NCBI GenBank assembly: GCA_963576785.1
Contig: OY756151.1
Location: 682,001 to 746,000 of the forward strand
Length of the DNA: 64,000 bases
Reading direction: 5' to 3'
DNA from: Chlorophyllum brunneum
Taxonomy: Eukaryota; Basidiomycota; Agaricomycetes; Agaricales; Agaricaceae
Part shown: piece by piece, positions 35,701 through 47,814 of the stretch
Numbering within the stretch: the first letter of the stretch is position 1
Layout of the letters: every line of letters begins with the position of its first letter
Made by a program: the position numbers and the translations under genes
The notes under the pieces: generated by a model
Told to the model about the DNA's origin: nothing
Database searches by the model: none
The model's input: only the letters and a program-made list of their open reading frames with translations

Positions 35701-36902
35701 TTGGTGCTACAGGTCCTCCTGCTGCGGGAGGCGGCGGTCGAAGAGCAATCAGCGTGGACTATGGACGTTACGATCGTCCCTCCCCTGTCACTTCACCGCG
35801 TGCCCAACATGCTGGGGCTTCAGTCCCCCTCTGTGTAGTCCCTGCCACTCCGGAATCAAGGCAACCTCGGGAGAGCCTGATGAACATTGTGGATAATTTG
35901 ACGAGGAACAATCGGCAGGCCTGGGAATTTGGGTTGATAGAGCTGGATAGGGCGAGAGGAGCAACGCAGGATGAGGCTGTAAATGCGCCTCTGGGATCTG
36001 CTAGAATTGGAAATGGCATGAAAGCGAGCGGGAGTTTGAATGCCGCAAGAGGTATCACTGGCGCTGGACTGGATGTGACTGGGACGAAGGTGAACGATGT
36101 TAATAACCACGGCCCTGATGGCATTACTCCTGGTAGACGTCCTACAACCGGATACGCGGTCAAAACAGGCAAGGATGGAGTCGTACCAATGGATGTGTTA
36201 CCATCGCTGTCTCTGGAGGAACAGGGAGGGTTGGCTGATGATGGTTTACCCCCTCCGGTTGTGAGAGTTGGAGGTGTCCAGGAAGGTGTTGGAGAGTACA
36301 GGAGAGAAGGTGGTGATGATGATGACTCTACCTCGACGACTTCTTACGAGACAGGCCACGAGAATTTCGAGAGTGCCGACGAGGAGACACCAAAGAAAAG
36401 AGTCAGCGTTGTTGGCGTTCCAGCTACTACAGCCTTGGCGGCACCCGTTCAAAAACGAGAGGACGACAATGACAAGGGACCTATCGCCATGCCATCCCCA
36501 ATCCTATACACCACTCCAGACTATACCGATGCGTCGCCTCACGCGGCGGTCGTCCTTTCCAGCTCGCCACCTCGTAGACGGAAGAGTGTTCGCGTTTCGC
36601 TGAACCCAACATTCTCACCCACACCACCCGCTATTGAGGACGAGCGAGATGAATATGGGCGAGCACCGTTTGTGTTTAGGGAGCCGGTTGCTGTTGCACC
36701 TCCTTCTGCCCCGACACAGGGAGGCTATCACTCCCCAAGTCGAGTACCACCCGCTGTAACTCGGGTGCCAAAAACACACGAGATGCGGATGAGCAGTGAC
36801 AGGGATGTATGGGATGATGATAGTGATACGAACGCGGAGTATCAGAGAGCAAAGAGGTTGTTGATGAGGGCAACAAGGAAGGAGAAGGACGTTATGTGGT
36901 AG
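32797..36902 (+). CDS. large protein with BAR-like N-terminus and low-complexity tail (3 exons)
   Basis: Exons 32797-33152, 33210-33595 and 33655-36902 join to 1329 residues. The first 230 or so residues are helical and resemble fungal BAR/I-BAR-type membrane-curvature proteins: LLSNLISHEKDYSKHLQSLL, then a helix AFRRYKDAVDAWREQLGSL and ACEVHLTAKEKELEIARI. The rest is Pro/Ser-rich and disordered. A very charged Lys/Glu/Arg stretch lies at about residues 583-665 (repeats like KEKEERRMEKEEKK), probably a single long helix or coiled coil. The C-terminus ends with a basic helix (RAKRLLMRATRKEKD). A role in membrane-cortex or trafficking is suggested by the N-terminus only; the BAR call needs structural confirmation. 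The minus-strand frame inside it (34664-35458) is a shadow. Confidence 0.65.
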
Positions 36903-37278
36903 TTAAGGTTTTTCGCTTTGGTTATATGTTCATTATGGTTATGGATTATGTACTTTCTGTATCTCTGCTTGCTCATTTCGCTTGTGTACATCTAAAGCTT
37001 GTATATTTTATAACATTCTGTAATTTATATATGTACCACCTACTCAGAGTGTGAGTGACGGAAACAAGGGTGGTGCTGACTAAGCGATGTTAATGAGAAT
37101 GATCTGATGCAAATTATAGACAGACAAAGCTCAAAGAACCGCGCTTTGCTTTGTCCCACCATCTGCTCGCCCTCACTATACCTTCTCCTCGCGTCCGGGT
37201 GATCTCTGCAACCACATATCACCTTTCTTCTCAGAATCTACCTTATTGAATTTCAAGTGATAAAGTCGTGATTGAAAG
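36903..37278. other. intergenic region, likely SUMO promoter
   Basis: Short 376-base gap between two plus-strand genes. The A/T-rich first part looks like the 3' flank of the BAR-like gene. No distinct TATA box seen. Confidence 0.4.
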
Positions 37279-37941
37279 ATGTCTGACCACGAGCAGAATA
37301 CCTCTCAAACTGGCGAGGTGAAGTCTGAAGACGCCAACGCCCCGATTAACATAAAGGTATGCTTCATTTTTAACGATTGGCCACTCTAACTAATTCAACG
37401 ATCATCATTTGCTGTCTTTCCATTCACCTTGTGCTCTCGAACCCGCCAACATCGACTCCTTTCCCAATTTTTGGCGCTCAAACGCCATACCGGACTTCGC
37501 TCGCATATCTGTAAACGCGTCATCGCGCTCGTTGTAGGTCGTCAGCTCGGGTGGAGACGAAGTTTTCTTCAAGATCAAGAGGAGCACGAAGCTTAGCAAG
37601 CTTCAAGGTGCTTATGCGAACAAAGTTGGTAAGGATGTGGGCAGCATCAGGTTAGTTTGATTTGGTCCCTTTCCAATTTGAAGGTCTTTTTTTGCTCATT
37701 TGGCACGACACTTATAGATTCCTATACGATGGTAACCGGCTAACCGACGATGATACGCCTGCAAGTCTGGACATGGAAGAAGGCGGTGGGTTCTCATTTC
37801 TGTCGCTGTGTACCCAGTGTTGACAACCTACGCTATGGACAGATGCCATTGATGTCATGGTCGAACGTACGTCACTTTCTTTAGTTGCATGTGCAACGAC
37901 TGATGTTCTTGTGCCTGATAGAGGTTGGAGGCTGGTCGTGA
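37279..37941 (+). CDS. SMT3: SUMO, small ubiquitin-like modifier (5 exons)
   Basis: Exons 37279-37356, 37538-37650, 37718-37785, 37843-37866 and 37922-37941 join to 100 residues, the normal SUMO length. A flexible acidic N-terminus (MSDHEQNTSQTGEVKSED) precedes the ubiquitin fold: INIKVVSSGGDEVFFKIK, then TKLSKLQGAYANKVG, FLYDGNRLTDDDTPASLDME and DAIDVMVEQVGG. The protein ends G-G-W-S, so a Ulp-type protease would remove only Trp-Ser to expose the di-Gly used for conjugation to lysines. The last two exons are just 24 and 20 nt. SUMO conjugation acts mainly in the nucleus on transcription, repair and cell-cycle proteins. Identification is firm. Confidence 0.93.
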
Positions 37942-38421
37942 TCAAGACCAGTGTTCTTCCCAGATTTCCTTCCTCCGTCCACCCAATTTCGATTGCTTTT
38001 TCTGATTTCGAAGTTTTTCCGCGCGTGAGAAGCATATGTATAATCTCTCACTTGGTAAATATATGCTATTTCGCAGTCCATGCCGCAACATAACCTTGGC
38101 TTGAGCCGCCTACTGACCCACGAAGAGTCGCACCAACATGGCCCTCAAACACAAATGATCTGATGTCTGTAGGAATCAACCTGAACCCAGCTGAACTGGT
38201 ACTCTTGGTGCAGTGCGCTGCTTATCGCTACTCAGGCAGGCGTTAATACTGGTGTGGTTGTTGTGTGTGAGTTTAGGCCTGAAAACCGGGAAATTCGGTG
38301 GCTAAATACATTGCGTTCAATCATCGTCAACGTTCACTTTCAAATCTACATCGCGTGAGAGACTACATAACTCAATCGGTGATTGATCGCATTGATCTTC
38401 GACTACATAGCTAATTCGTGT
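37942..38421. other. convergent intergenic region
   Basis: 480 bases between the ends of SUMO (+) and the M28 peptidase (-). No coding signal. Confidence 0.4.
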
Positions 38422-39909
38422 CTATCCAGGAGCTGGGAATGCAGCAGGGCTTTTAAACCCGTTCTTACCCACAGCACGGATACCAAAATCGACGTTATCC
38501 TTCGACAAAGCAACAGTAGCGCTCGTCACTTTTCCAACAGGAATAGTGTGAGTCCAGAATGTTTGGTCTGTTGGCCTCCAAACAACCTCATAGCTGGCTG
38601 CATTGGGATCATCGGTCCACTGGAAGGTTGAGTTGTTTGTCAATTGCGACGCCAAAATTTTCACCCCTTTAGGCGTTCCGGGGGCGTTTGCGAGTGACCA
38701 TAATCCTGCGCCATTGACTCTGGCGACACGGGATATGAAGTCGAAGTCGACAAAATCGATAAGGTCACCAAATTGGACCCCATTCTCGACTCGGACATCC
38801 TGATGTTGGTGAGCGAAGTTTTCCCGAGGTTCTGTGAAGCGAACGGCGGGGAAGCCATTTCTGAGGAAGGAGAGGTGATCACCACCACGAAGGAATCTGT
38901 CGGGACGCCAAATTGTCTGGACTGAATATCGCTGAGCTTACTCTTCCTCGTTCATGAAGCAGACTTCTTACCGTGCATTCCAGTTACAGAATTTTGCGCT
39001 ACTTCTGCTACAAATCGACCGAGCTCTCTCGCCGGAGAGTCATTCTCTCCCCCGATATCTGCGAGATCGGTTACTTGCTGAAAGGTGTCCGTGGGGGGAA
39101 TACCCGCTGCGAACATGCGGATCACGAATGGGTCCTTGGTACCATCATCACCGGTAGAACTTCCGACGATATCATTGTCAAGCATTCCTTGGACATCCAT
39201 GCTAGCATTTTTCATCGTCTCAGCCAAGAACTCCGAGCCGAACAGCCCCTGCTCCTCCCCCGCCACCGTTGCAAACACAATCGTGGCAGCTGGGCTGTGA
39301 GTCGCCATCACACGAGCAAGTTCCATGGAAACCGCAACACCAGATCCGTCATCGTCTGCACCAGGAGCGTCTTTTTCAAAGTTATTCGGGTCAGAATTGC
39401 GACTATCATAATGTCCAGACACGACGTAGACGCGGTTGGGCTCTGTTGAACCTTTGAGCGTTGCTATGACGTCCGTAATTCGGACTGGGAAGAGGATGCG
39501 GTCGGCAATGCCTTGTATATAACTCGGCGTCGTGACAGTCATACGCCCACCGGAGGCGGCGGCGTAGGTTCGCAATTCGGAAGCGATCCAATCCCTAGCG
39601 GCACCGACACCGCGGTTGGGGTCGGTCTGGCTGGACAGAGTGTGACGGGTGCCGAAGGAGACGAGTTTCTCTATCGTGGCTTGGATGCGGTTGACATCGA
39701 TCCGGGACAGGATCTCAGTCAGCTCCTTGTCTGGTTGTTGGGCGGTCACTGGCTCTCCTGGGCCTGGCGGCCAAAGAGGCTCAAGGGGAAACTGTGTGCT
39801 TTGAGCACAGACTAATCACATTCCAGGGTCAGCTTCATTGGTCAATATGTCGATTGTCGAACTAACCTGCAGACAATCCCAATAGACTGAACACGACAAG
39901 TAATTTCAT
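38422..39909 (-). CDS. secreted M28-family zinc metallopeptidase (3 exons)
   Basis: Exons in transcript order 39909-39867, 39811-38972 and 38921-38422 give 460 residues. The first exon encodes a signal peptide ([19 protein letters not shown], split by intron 1), so the enzyme is secreted. The zinc ligands of the M28 aminopeptidase fold are visible: His in [10 protein letters not shown], the bridging Asp in GADDDGSG, catalytic Glu and ligand Glu in [12 protein letters not shown], Asp in MLDNDIVG and the last His in [19 protein letters not shown]. About 110 residues follow, starting around SNNSTFQW-like sequence, with the look of a fibronectin-type III or Ig-like beta domain ([17 protein letters not shown]). 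It likely cleaves N-terminal amino acids from peptides outside the cell. Confidence 0.9.
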
Positions 39910-41183
39910 CTTGTTTGGGAGGTTCTACCACAACGACGCTGTTCACTTATATCCAGTATTTGACAAGTGGCACATAATTTTCCCTCTTCCCCCTGTCCAT
40001 TTGTCCATACGGTTAGACTCATGTCTGCCTGCTGACATTGTCGCGCACCAATAGTATTAGTGGAGAGGTATCGGCTGAGAGATATTTTTCTCATGTCAGT
40101 ATGGACCATATCTTCGAGAAGTATTCCCAAGGTACGAAATTATCATTGTCTATTTATTCTGCTCTATTTTTTCTGGTATTTTTTCCCCAGACTAAATCGT
40201 ATGCTTCCAAAGATGACATCATCCAAGGATGAAGTCGTTAATCGATTTATATCGTACTTCACAAGTACGGATCGTACCTCAGGAACACAGGATAATGTTG
40301 CGGCCCCGGATCAGATCGAACAGTCGTCGGTCAATGGAAGTTATACGCCTAGATCTGCGCCGGGAATCCGATAGCTAAAGTGGCCTAACTAGCATTGATC
40401 ACAAGGAGGCACTGAGACGTTTGAAGACAGATTCAGCGAGGTTCGATGCCTCGAGGCACAAGAGACCATGCGGGTGGCGGAGTTAGATCTGGGATCAATG
40501 AGACCATAGACGGTGAGGCGGGTTAGCTGTGTGGCTTTGGTGGACAAAAGACGGATAATGCTCAACGGAAGCTGGATGGCTTCCGGTGCCGTCTTCGATA
40601 GGAGGACTATCCGGGGTTCTAGAACAGTTTATTTGTCATTGGTTGGTGGGGCGAGCACGGTAGTGGGATGCTATTGGCTTGTCAACGAATTGAGGACATC
40701 GGATATGGTTCCGGTGCGCGACGGGAAGCTGTGGGTGATAGGTGATTTGTGGATGATTGGACGTGCGGATTTAGGGGTTTTGCGATGCGTGGGTTATGCG
40801 GCTAGGGTTTTATTATTCCAATTTTTTGTGGATTGTGGATTGCACTCCACGACTAGGTGCGTACGATTTTGTGAGTCTCGTTGCTGACAGAATTTGAGGG
40901 TCGTACTATATATGGTATGTATGAAGCCTGGCATGTTGGGTTGGCGGCCCGAAGGCTACCCGTGCCAGGAAGTGATACGCTCTGCAGGCAGGAGAGAATC
41001 TAAACTGATACGCTTTGACGCCACTGTCCGAGTAGGAGTATCAATCAGAGTACGAGTACAGACCTCTAACCAAGTGCCGAGGATCGACGCCATCGAACAA
41101 TGGCAATTGTTTAACCAAGGATAACTGGCAACGGATGAGGAGAAGAGTTTGCCTGGCACGTCGTAGATCGGGAGAGAATGCGG
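39910..41183. other. 1.3-kb intergenic stretch
   Basis: The left end is the promoter of the M28 peptidase. Frames 40060-40374 and 40513-40887 are open but motif-free; no gene is supported. Confidence 0.4.
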
Positions 41184-41190
41184 TATATAT
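41184..41190 (+). promoter_or_regulatory. TATA box of third alpha/beta-hydrolase
   Basis: TATATAT at 41184-41190. With the usual 30 or so bases to transcription start, the mRNA would begin near 41215, after ATG 41209. This favours the in-frame ATG at 41302 as the real start of translation. Confidence 0.55.
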
Positions 41191-41301
41191 CCTTGAGCTG
41201 GAGCGGGTATGCAGGATTTTTATCGCAAGATTCTCTCTCGCAGACTTGGGTTCTCGACTTCGGATAACGACCTAAGTATCCCCCACATTACGCTGAATAC
41301 T

Positions 41302-42508
41302 ATGAATGAGACTTCCGCCCCCGCTGCTTCTGCTACCCTGGTCCAAACTCCTCCAATAGTCACTGTACTAGACGAAGAGGTTCCTGTGGAGGAGGACGGG
41401 ATAGGACCCCGTGGTGATGAGGTCTTGGATGGGAGGCCAGCAGGACAGCCACGCAGAATCGTCCCTCGTGGTAGTGATACTAGGATGCTCGTCTCCGCCG
41501 ATGGGACACAAATTTACGCAAATGCAATTGGGGATCCGTTGAAACAGGCTATCGTGTTCATACATGGATTTGTATGGAGTTTGATGGCCTTTGATGATAT
41601 ATTCAGCGATCCTGAATGGACGGATCGACTGTACCTTGTGAGTTCAATCCCCCTCCTCGTGGAAGTATTAAATGAAATTGATGATTGTGGTTTGGTTATG
41701 GTTTGTGTGAGGAAGGTTCGGTATGACGTTAGAGGACATGGAAGGAGCGGGAAACCTGATACGGATGAAGGTTGGGAATCGGAGAGGTTTGCAGAGGATT
41801 TTGATACGGTTGTCGAAGCGTACAAGCTTCGTCGGCCTTTTGTTGCTGGATGGTACGTCGTTGACTCGACCATCTTTCTCACATCTCATTTCTTGGGATA
41901 CAGGAGCCTAGGATGTAGGTGATGGAATTACGCTTACACACGAGGCGACGGGCTAATCAAGGATTCTAGCTTCTCATTTGCTTGATATACTTTCTTTCCA
42001 TCCCATTGACTATGTTGCCGGCATCATCAACATTGCGGGTGCGACTTTTATAGATGATACGATATTAGAGAGATTGGGTCGACGGGAAGTTCTCGAGTAC
42101 ATAAACCGTATGGCGGTCGTACCCAATGTTGAAGACTTCCAATCGGGTGCAGCGGAGTTCATTGACGGGTGCTGCCGTAGTTTGCCATACGAGGTACGGC
42201 AGATGTGTTTAGGGAGTATAATGACCCAACCGCGGAGCGCTATGATGCGCTCTCTTACGAGAAAGCAGAAGGTAGAGACGTTTGATGGAGTGGGCAAGAC
42301 GATGTTGGCTTGTTTGGTGATATATGGTGATAGGGATGAGTTGGTTATGGTGGAGAAGTTGCCTGAGTATTATAAGGAGTGGAGGAATGTGACTGTGGAG
42401 GTTGTTGATGGGGGGTGTCATGTTCCGTGGTCAAAGTCCGATCCACGTGTGGCGGCGGTGTTTAGCCAGAAGACGTTGGGATGGATTGATTGTGTCATGG
42501 GATCCTAG
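41302..42508 (+). CDS. alpha/beta-hydrolase, paralogue 3 (4 exons, one of 11 nt)
   Basis: Exons 41302-41637, 41716-41852, 41904-41914 and 41970-42508 give 340 residues; an upstream in-frame ATG at 41209 would add 31 but lies above the expected transcription start. Motifs: VFIHGF, VRYDVRGHGRSGKP, G-W-S-L-G (Ser about 159), Asp in YGDRDEL and His in GGCHVPW. The N-terminal 75 residues are an added acidic/Pro-rich extension absent from the two paralogues at 1-3.6 kb. Where those have one 148-nt middle exon, this gene has 137 + 11 nt, so an extra 51-nt intron isolates the codons for Ser-Leu-Gly on an 11-nt exon. Without that exon the catalytic serine is lost. Intron 1 (78 nt) has no in-frame stop. 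Confidence 0.83.
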
Positions 42509-43201
42509 ATGTAGATTGATGGATGCACGCTATATTTTTCGAGGAAACTGTCGTGTGTGGTGTGGATGAGTTGAGAATGGGCTGGTAACCACGACTACCT
42601 CATTTAATGTAGGCCGGATAATCTGGTGGCGGGGGCATGGAGGGGTTAGAAGAGCTCATTGGGTCTGCGAAGGAGACGGATATGAGAAGACTTGGAGGCC
42701 CATATAACGAGAGGTAGCCGCTCATCCCATCCTACGAGATATTTTAGACCTTGTTGACCTCGGGTGTTGTCACTGGAATGTTTTTTCAAATATCGAGTTG
42801 CAAACCGAGGGGCTGGTGGGTGGGTGATTGATGATCCGGAGCCTGCGGACGGCAAGTGCTTCGCGAGGCCTGACGTTGACGGCGCTGATCCCGTCTAGCG
42901 CCATGCCGGCGCTGGAGGACATCAACACATACCCAAAAAGGAAATGTTTGGATTCAGGCACGGTTTTTAGGCATGGCGGTCGCGTTTGGAAGATTTCTCC
43001 GCCAGTCCACGCCCGTCCGTCAAAGGCAAAAACACGAGGCAGGCCCTGCTCCTCAAGCCACAACACGAGGCTCGCGCGTTTACCATCTCCCTCCATCTAT
43101 CTCTCTACTTAACCATCTCCCTAATCTCTTCTCCCGTTCTTTTCCCAGCTCCCTTGTTTTTTTCTTTCCCTTCTAAGCCTCCTTTTTTTCTCTTTATCAT
43201 T
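42509..43201. promoter_or_regulatory. intergenic region with pyrimidine-rich leader
   Basis: The last 120 bases (about 43080-43200) are strongly CT-rich on the plus strand and run into the ATG at 43202. Such tracts are common in core promoters of well-expressed fungal genes. The long frame that extends upstream through this tract to 42986 is treated as leader, not coding. Confidence 0.5.
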
Positions 43202-46200
43202 ATGTTTTACGCGCCCCGTTCATCCCGTCAGGCCTCGCCAGAGGAGCCGGCTTCGCAGCCGAATAACAACAATGCCCAAACCAACAATAGTCCAAGTAGC
43301 CTTCATCCTTCTCCCACAAACCATCAAGCGGACACCTCTCAACCTTCATCGACCTCCCCGCCTCGTATGTCCAAGGACTCTGAGGGCTATCCTTCCTGGC
43401 TTCCTAAACGACCCCCACCGCCCGCCCCTGCATCAACAATGCATTCTTCCATCGGCGTCCCAGAACCCGATCCTGACACCGACCCAGAGCTTTTTGCAAG
43501 TCTTGGTGGTCGCAAACCAACACCTCGCTCGGTCCGCATCGTCAGTTTGCATGGCGTGAGTCCACCGGGGAGGGAAAAGTCTGGTCGTCGAGGGGCGCAT
43601 AATTCGCAGTCGGGGCCCCCTACGCGCGCGTGGTCTCGAGCAACTGCTCCGCCGATCCAATCGTCAGGCGAACAGGGAGGATACGCCTATCCCTACTATA
43701 CACCGACACGGATACCCCAGCCTAAATTCAACGCTAAGAACCTCAGCCTTAAGGGTGTGGTTACTCCATCCGTCCTGGCCCGGCTCTACTTTTACATCTT
43801 TCCTGTCCTCGCCTTTGCCCACTTGCCTTTGCAAACCTACTTTGACTTCAATGCTGTCTACGTTCTCATCCAGTGAGTTTCTTTCTACCTCTTTCATTTT
43901 TTTCAACATTGCCGTTCCATCTCTCTTTCGTTATATCGCAGCCTCCCGTTCCGAAAGCCCTTTCAGGAATCATTCTAGCGCTATGACCTGTCAAACTCCT
44001 TGCTTCTCGTCTCTTTCCTTGTTTGTTGTCATCGTCCTTTGCTTCCTCCGGTATTAATTTTCTCCTTTATGGCAGAGTCTCGAGGAACCCTAATCCAGAA
44101 GCTCCCGGCGTACCCGGCGCGGGGAGGAACTGGGCACTCGCGGCCGCCGCCTACATTGCGTGTTGGTTGGTATGGATCATCTGCGTCTTCTTACTCTATG
44201 AGCTCGTGTATTCGTTTGTCCGGCGATGGCGCGTCAGTGAGTGCTACTTTTTTTTCATATCACGTCCCGAATGATCGGAGAGCTTACTTGTCGCCCATGG
44301 AACAGAACGTCCCCTGATGATGCCCATCTACCTCTCTGCTCCTGCCTATACATTTGCCTCCCTGACCTCATACACCAACTTTCGCTTCCTGCTCTATCTT
44401 CGGTTAGAGGCTTTTTTGGGAGATCACGGCAGTCTTCGTGATGGCCTTGCGGAGACCTTCTACTGGTATTCCCAGAATCTTCCAACGGTCGCCTTGCTCA
44501 TACCTCGTGCCGGTCTATGTCTCGCCCTCCTGTTTGCGTTCTCCACTCCACAAGCTGGAACACTTTCCTTGGCTAGCATGGGCGTCAATAATCGCGACCC
44601 TACGTTTTTTAGGAGGGATGATGGAACGCTTACCGGATACGCCAGGGGCGTGTTGATAGCTAATGCCACATGGACTGCTTGGCGGATTCTAGTGCTTCTA
44701 TTTAGCTGGATCGGGTTGTGGATTCTCAGTGGGCAGGGGTGTGCTGGGTTCTGTGGGCCACGCTATCGGTGGGAGGAAGAGGAGGCAGAAAAGACCCGGT
44801 CATCCATCTACAGCACAGAGAACGATTCCAATCGTGATATCGATGCACTTGCTTGGGCCTGGAAGGAGTGCACGCGGCTAAGGATTCAAGACATCTATGA
44901 ACTGTGCTTGAACGCACCTGCGCTGCGGTGGGGTAGCAGTACTTCGCCGGGTTGGAAACAGGAGAAGGGTAAAGAGGTCGAGGAACCGGATCCTGTTGAG
45001 GTTCAACGTGTTTTGGCTGCTGTTGGAATTCCTACCGTTCCTGCCCCTGCTCGACGTCGCGTTTTGACAGATGACTTTTTTGAGAGTCCGAAGGAGGAGA
45101 AGGATATCCAGCTTAGGCATAGGGACTCGGATAAGGGCGTTGGTCCTTCGACTCTCCCATATCCTTTCAGCCAGTCTGGTTCGGCACAAGTCTCTAGCCA
45201 GGACAAGGTACCCTTCCCGCCTTCACCGAGCAAGAGCAAGCAGACCACTTCGAGGTCCGGGACAACTCATACATCGACAGAGTCAACCTCGAGTTCTGGC
45301 TCGACGGAAAGCAGCAGCGGTAGTACCGAAGATGATGAGGAAGAAGAGGCGGAAGGTAGCGAGGAGGTTGTCTCCACGGGACATGGTTCCAATTCAATGT
45401 CGAGCCTCGGACATCCTGTCACTCCCTCACGTCGATATCCTTTCGGCCTCCGTCAAGCTGCGGGACGTGGTAACAGCACGTCTTCTCGTTCTCACCACTC
45501 CCGACCCTCTCAATCTGGTGTTTCGCAATCGGGTGTCTCGTATTCTGGTGTCTCGCAGTCGACGGGCAACCGCCCCTCCACTGACTCTCCTTCTGATGCC
45601 ACGTCAAGTTCAAGTTCTCGTCCTCGCGCCAGTCTTAGTCAAAGTAGTGGCGGTAGTGGAATCCCAATGCCACCACGTCATCCTAACCCACAAACTCGCA
45701 CCAGAGCTCCTTCAATTCCTCTGCCCCAACTCCCTTCCGCCACTGCTGTGGAGTTCCCTAGTATTCGTATAAGGGCAGATAGTGGTATATTACCGGGAGT
45801 GACGGCGGTCGGTGTAGAGTTGATGCAAGACGACGTGGAGAGCGTGCTGAGCAGTGAATCATCAGTAAATGATGAACAACAAGATGAAGTTGGGCTTCTT
45901 AGCCCTGGTGCCAGTCATACCAATCTTGGTGTTCCTGCTCCAGGTGGTCCGGGTTCTGCGTCGTCAAGGTCAAGAGCAGGATCCTCCTCGGCACGATCAA
46001 GAGCAAACTCGAACCGATCACAGCGTTCCAACCCCGCGATCAGATCCCGAGTGAGCTCACTTGGTGTTGTCATGCGCTCGCGAGCACAGTCAATGTTGCA
46101 GAGCGTTTCTGCAACGAGTTTGGAACTTGTGAGAGGTGTAACGGCGGCGAGGTCGAGAACCAATTCGTCAATGGCGAGGTTGGAAGAAGAGGCTGCTCAT

Positions 46201-47130
46201 AATTTACCCGAGTTACCCCCTTCGCGTCCACGGGATGTTTCTGGGTCGACGCAAGAATCACAGACTTCGTATCCTTATTCGTTCTCGAACCCTCAAGCTT
46301 GGGAGGACGTTTCGTCGTCGTCGCATTCGAGAAGTGGAAGTGGGAGTGGGAGTGGAGGAGAGAATTGGACTTTTGGTCAACCTATGCCATTTATGAGACC
46401 TGGTAATTCGCATTTGCGAGAAGAGGTTCACACTGATAGTGACCGTGAAGAGAGCGGTGGAGAATCGAGGACTTCGAGGAGGGGGGAGGAGACGAGGGAG
46501 AATGAAAGTGAAATTGAAGAAGTGACTCGTGAATTTGGAGCTGCGAGGATAGTTGATCCTCAATCACTTGTTGGTCCCGGAATGCCTGGTGCTACACCGT
46601 TGTCGGCTAGTATCGAGACTATGTCATCGGACGTTTTCCATTCGGTTGATGTTTCACCACGGACGACGTCACCATCACTTCCGTTTGGCGCTGGTCCAAG
46701 TACGACCGCTGCTGTTTCTGCCAGTCCGAATATCGATATTCCATGGGGTCGTTATCGATTACATGAACCTTCTGCTATGCGCGGACGTGGTCAACCACAT
46801 GGACATTGGTCTACAGCAGGAAGAGAACGTTCGACAAGTTCTAGTCCACCTCATCAAATCATGGCCACGGGACAAATGAGCACAAGTACGAGTGCACCTG
46901 ATATTAGTACGGCGGCTCAAAGTTTTGTAACTGCGGCAGCGACTATCGAAGGTACTACGGAAAGCAGTGAAGGGAGAACTGAAAGAGGAAGTAGTTTGAA
47001 TGAATCATCTTGGAATGTCGCGACGACGTCGAGAGGGATGCGCGGTGCTGGGATTGGGAATGTTGGGTTGGGTACGGGTGGAATGGGCCCTGAGAGAGGA
47101 GACTCGATGGGTGATTGGAGAGTACAATGA
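43202..47130 (+). CDS. large Ser-rich multi-pass membrane protein, unknown family (3 exons)
   Basis: Exons 43202-43872, 44076-44236 and 44306-47130 join in phase to 1218 residues. The N-terminal 180 residues are Pro/Ser-rich and disordered. About five hydrophobic helices then follow: LARLYFYIFPVLAFAHLPL; ALAAAAYIACWLVWIICVF; one or two in the PIYLSAPAY to FLLYLR area; PRAGLCLALLFAFS; and WRILVLLFSWIGLWIL. A CAGFCGPRYRW turn comes next, then a conserved-looking cytoplasmic helix (DALAWAWKECTRLRIQDIYE). The remaining 700 or so residues are Ser/Thr/Arg low complexity with short tandem words such as QSGVSQSGVSYSGVSQS. I do not recognise the family; a plasma-membrane protein with a phospho-regulated tail is a guess from composition only. 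Confidence 0.7.
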
Positions 47131-47814
47131 GGTGTGTTGATTGTGTGTTGTGGTAGTGTAGTGTGGGTGAGGCGTGGTATGACTGCGGAGCTCGTGGTGG
47201 GCTCTTCATACTTATGAAGCAACGTTCTCAGTCTGGCTCGGATGACAACCTACCCATCCATTTCCCCTCTATCCTCCGTTCTCCGATTTTTGCTGTTGTT
47301 TTATTGATTGTTTTCTTGCGCGTTCTTCATTTGCTTGGTCTCCCTTCTTATCAATTGTTACCTTTTTAGATTGCATTGCTCTTTGTTTATGTTTCCCCCC
47401 TTAGTTTCCTAAATCCCCTCTTCCCTTCTATCCGCTTTTGGGACACCCCCCTTCTTAACTTCCGCTTCTCGTCTGTTTATCCGCAATAACGTTGAAACTT
47501 ACTACTACTCACGGCGGCTTGCGATATCTAACGACTTTACGTTTTTCCCACACGACTAATACGCAGTAACCTCAAGAGATTTATGCTTCTACTCAGCGTT
47601 ATTATCTGTTCTCTTCACGAACTATTATCCATTCATGGTGTTTCGGTTTGGTAATCAAGATAATTTACGACGTCTCTTGCATCGTGAGCCTTTTTTTTTT
47701 GTTGTGTACGAATTTATTAAGTTGGATTTGTATTTGATTCAAAAAGTTATTTAGTACTATCAATCAATCTTAGCTTCGTTTAAACAGATGTGCAGATGCG
47801 AGAGAAAGGTTTTT
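47131..47814. other. convergent 3' intergenic region
   Basis: Between the membrane protein gene (+) and the AlkB-like gene (-). T-rich tracts (for example around 47690-47700) fit 3' untranslated regions. No gene. Confidence 0.4.

Noticed and set aside
41209..41301. ATG at 41209 as the start of hydrolase 3
   Set aside because: A TATA box at 41184-41190 would place transcription start at or after this ATG; the in-frame ATG at 41302 fits better.
42986..43201. Upstream in-frame extension of the large membrane protein
   Set aside because: The extra 72 residues come from a CT-rich tract typical of a 5' leader and include no ATG that looks better than 43202.
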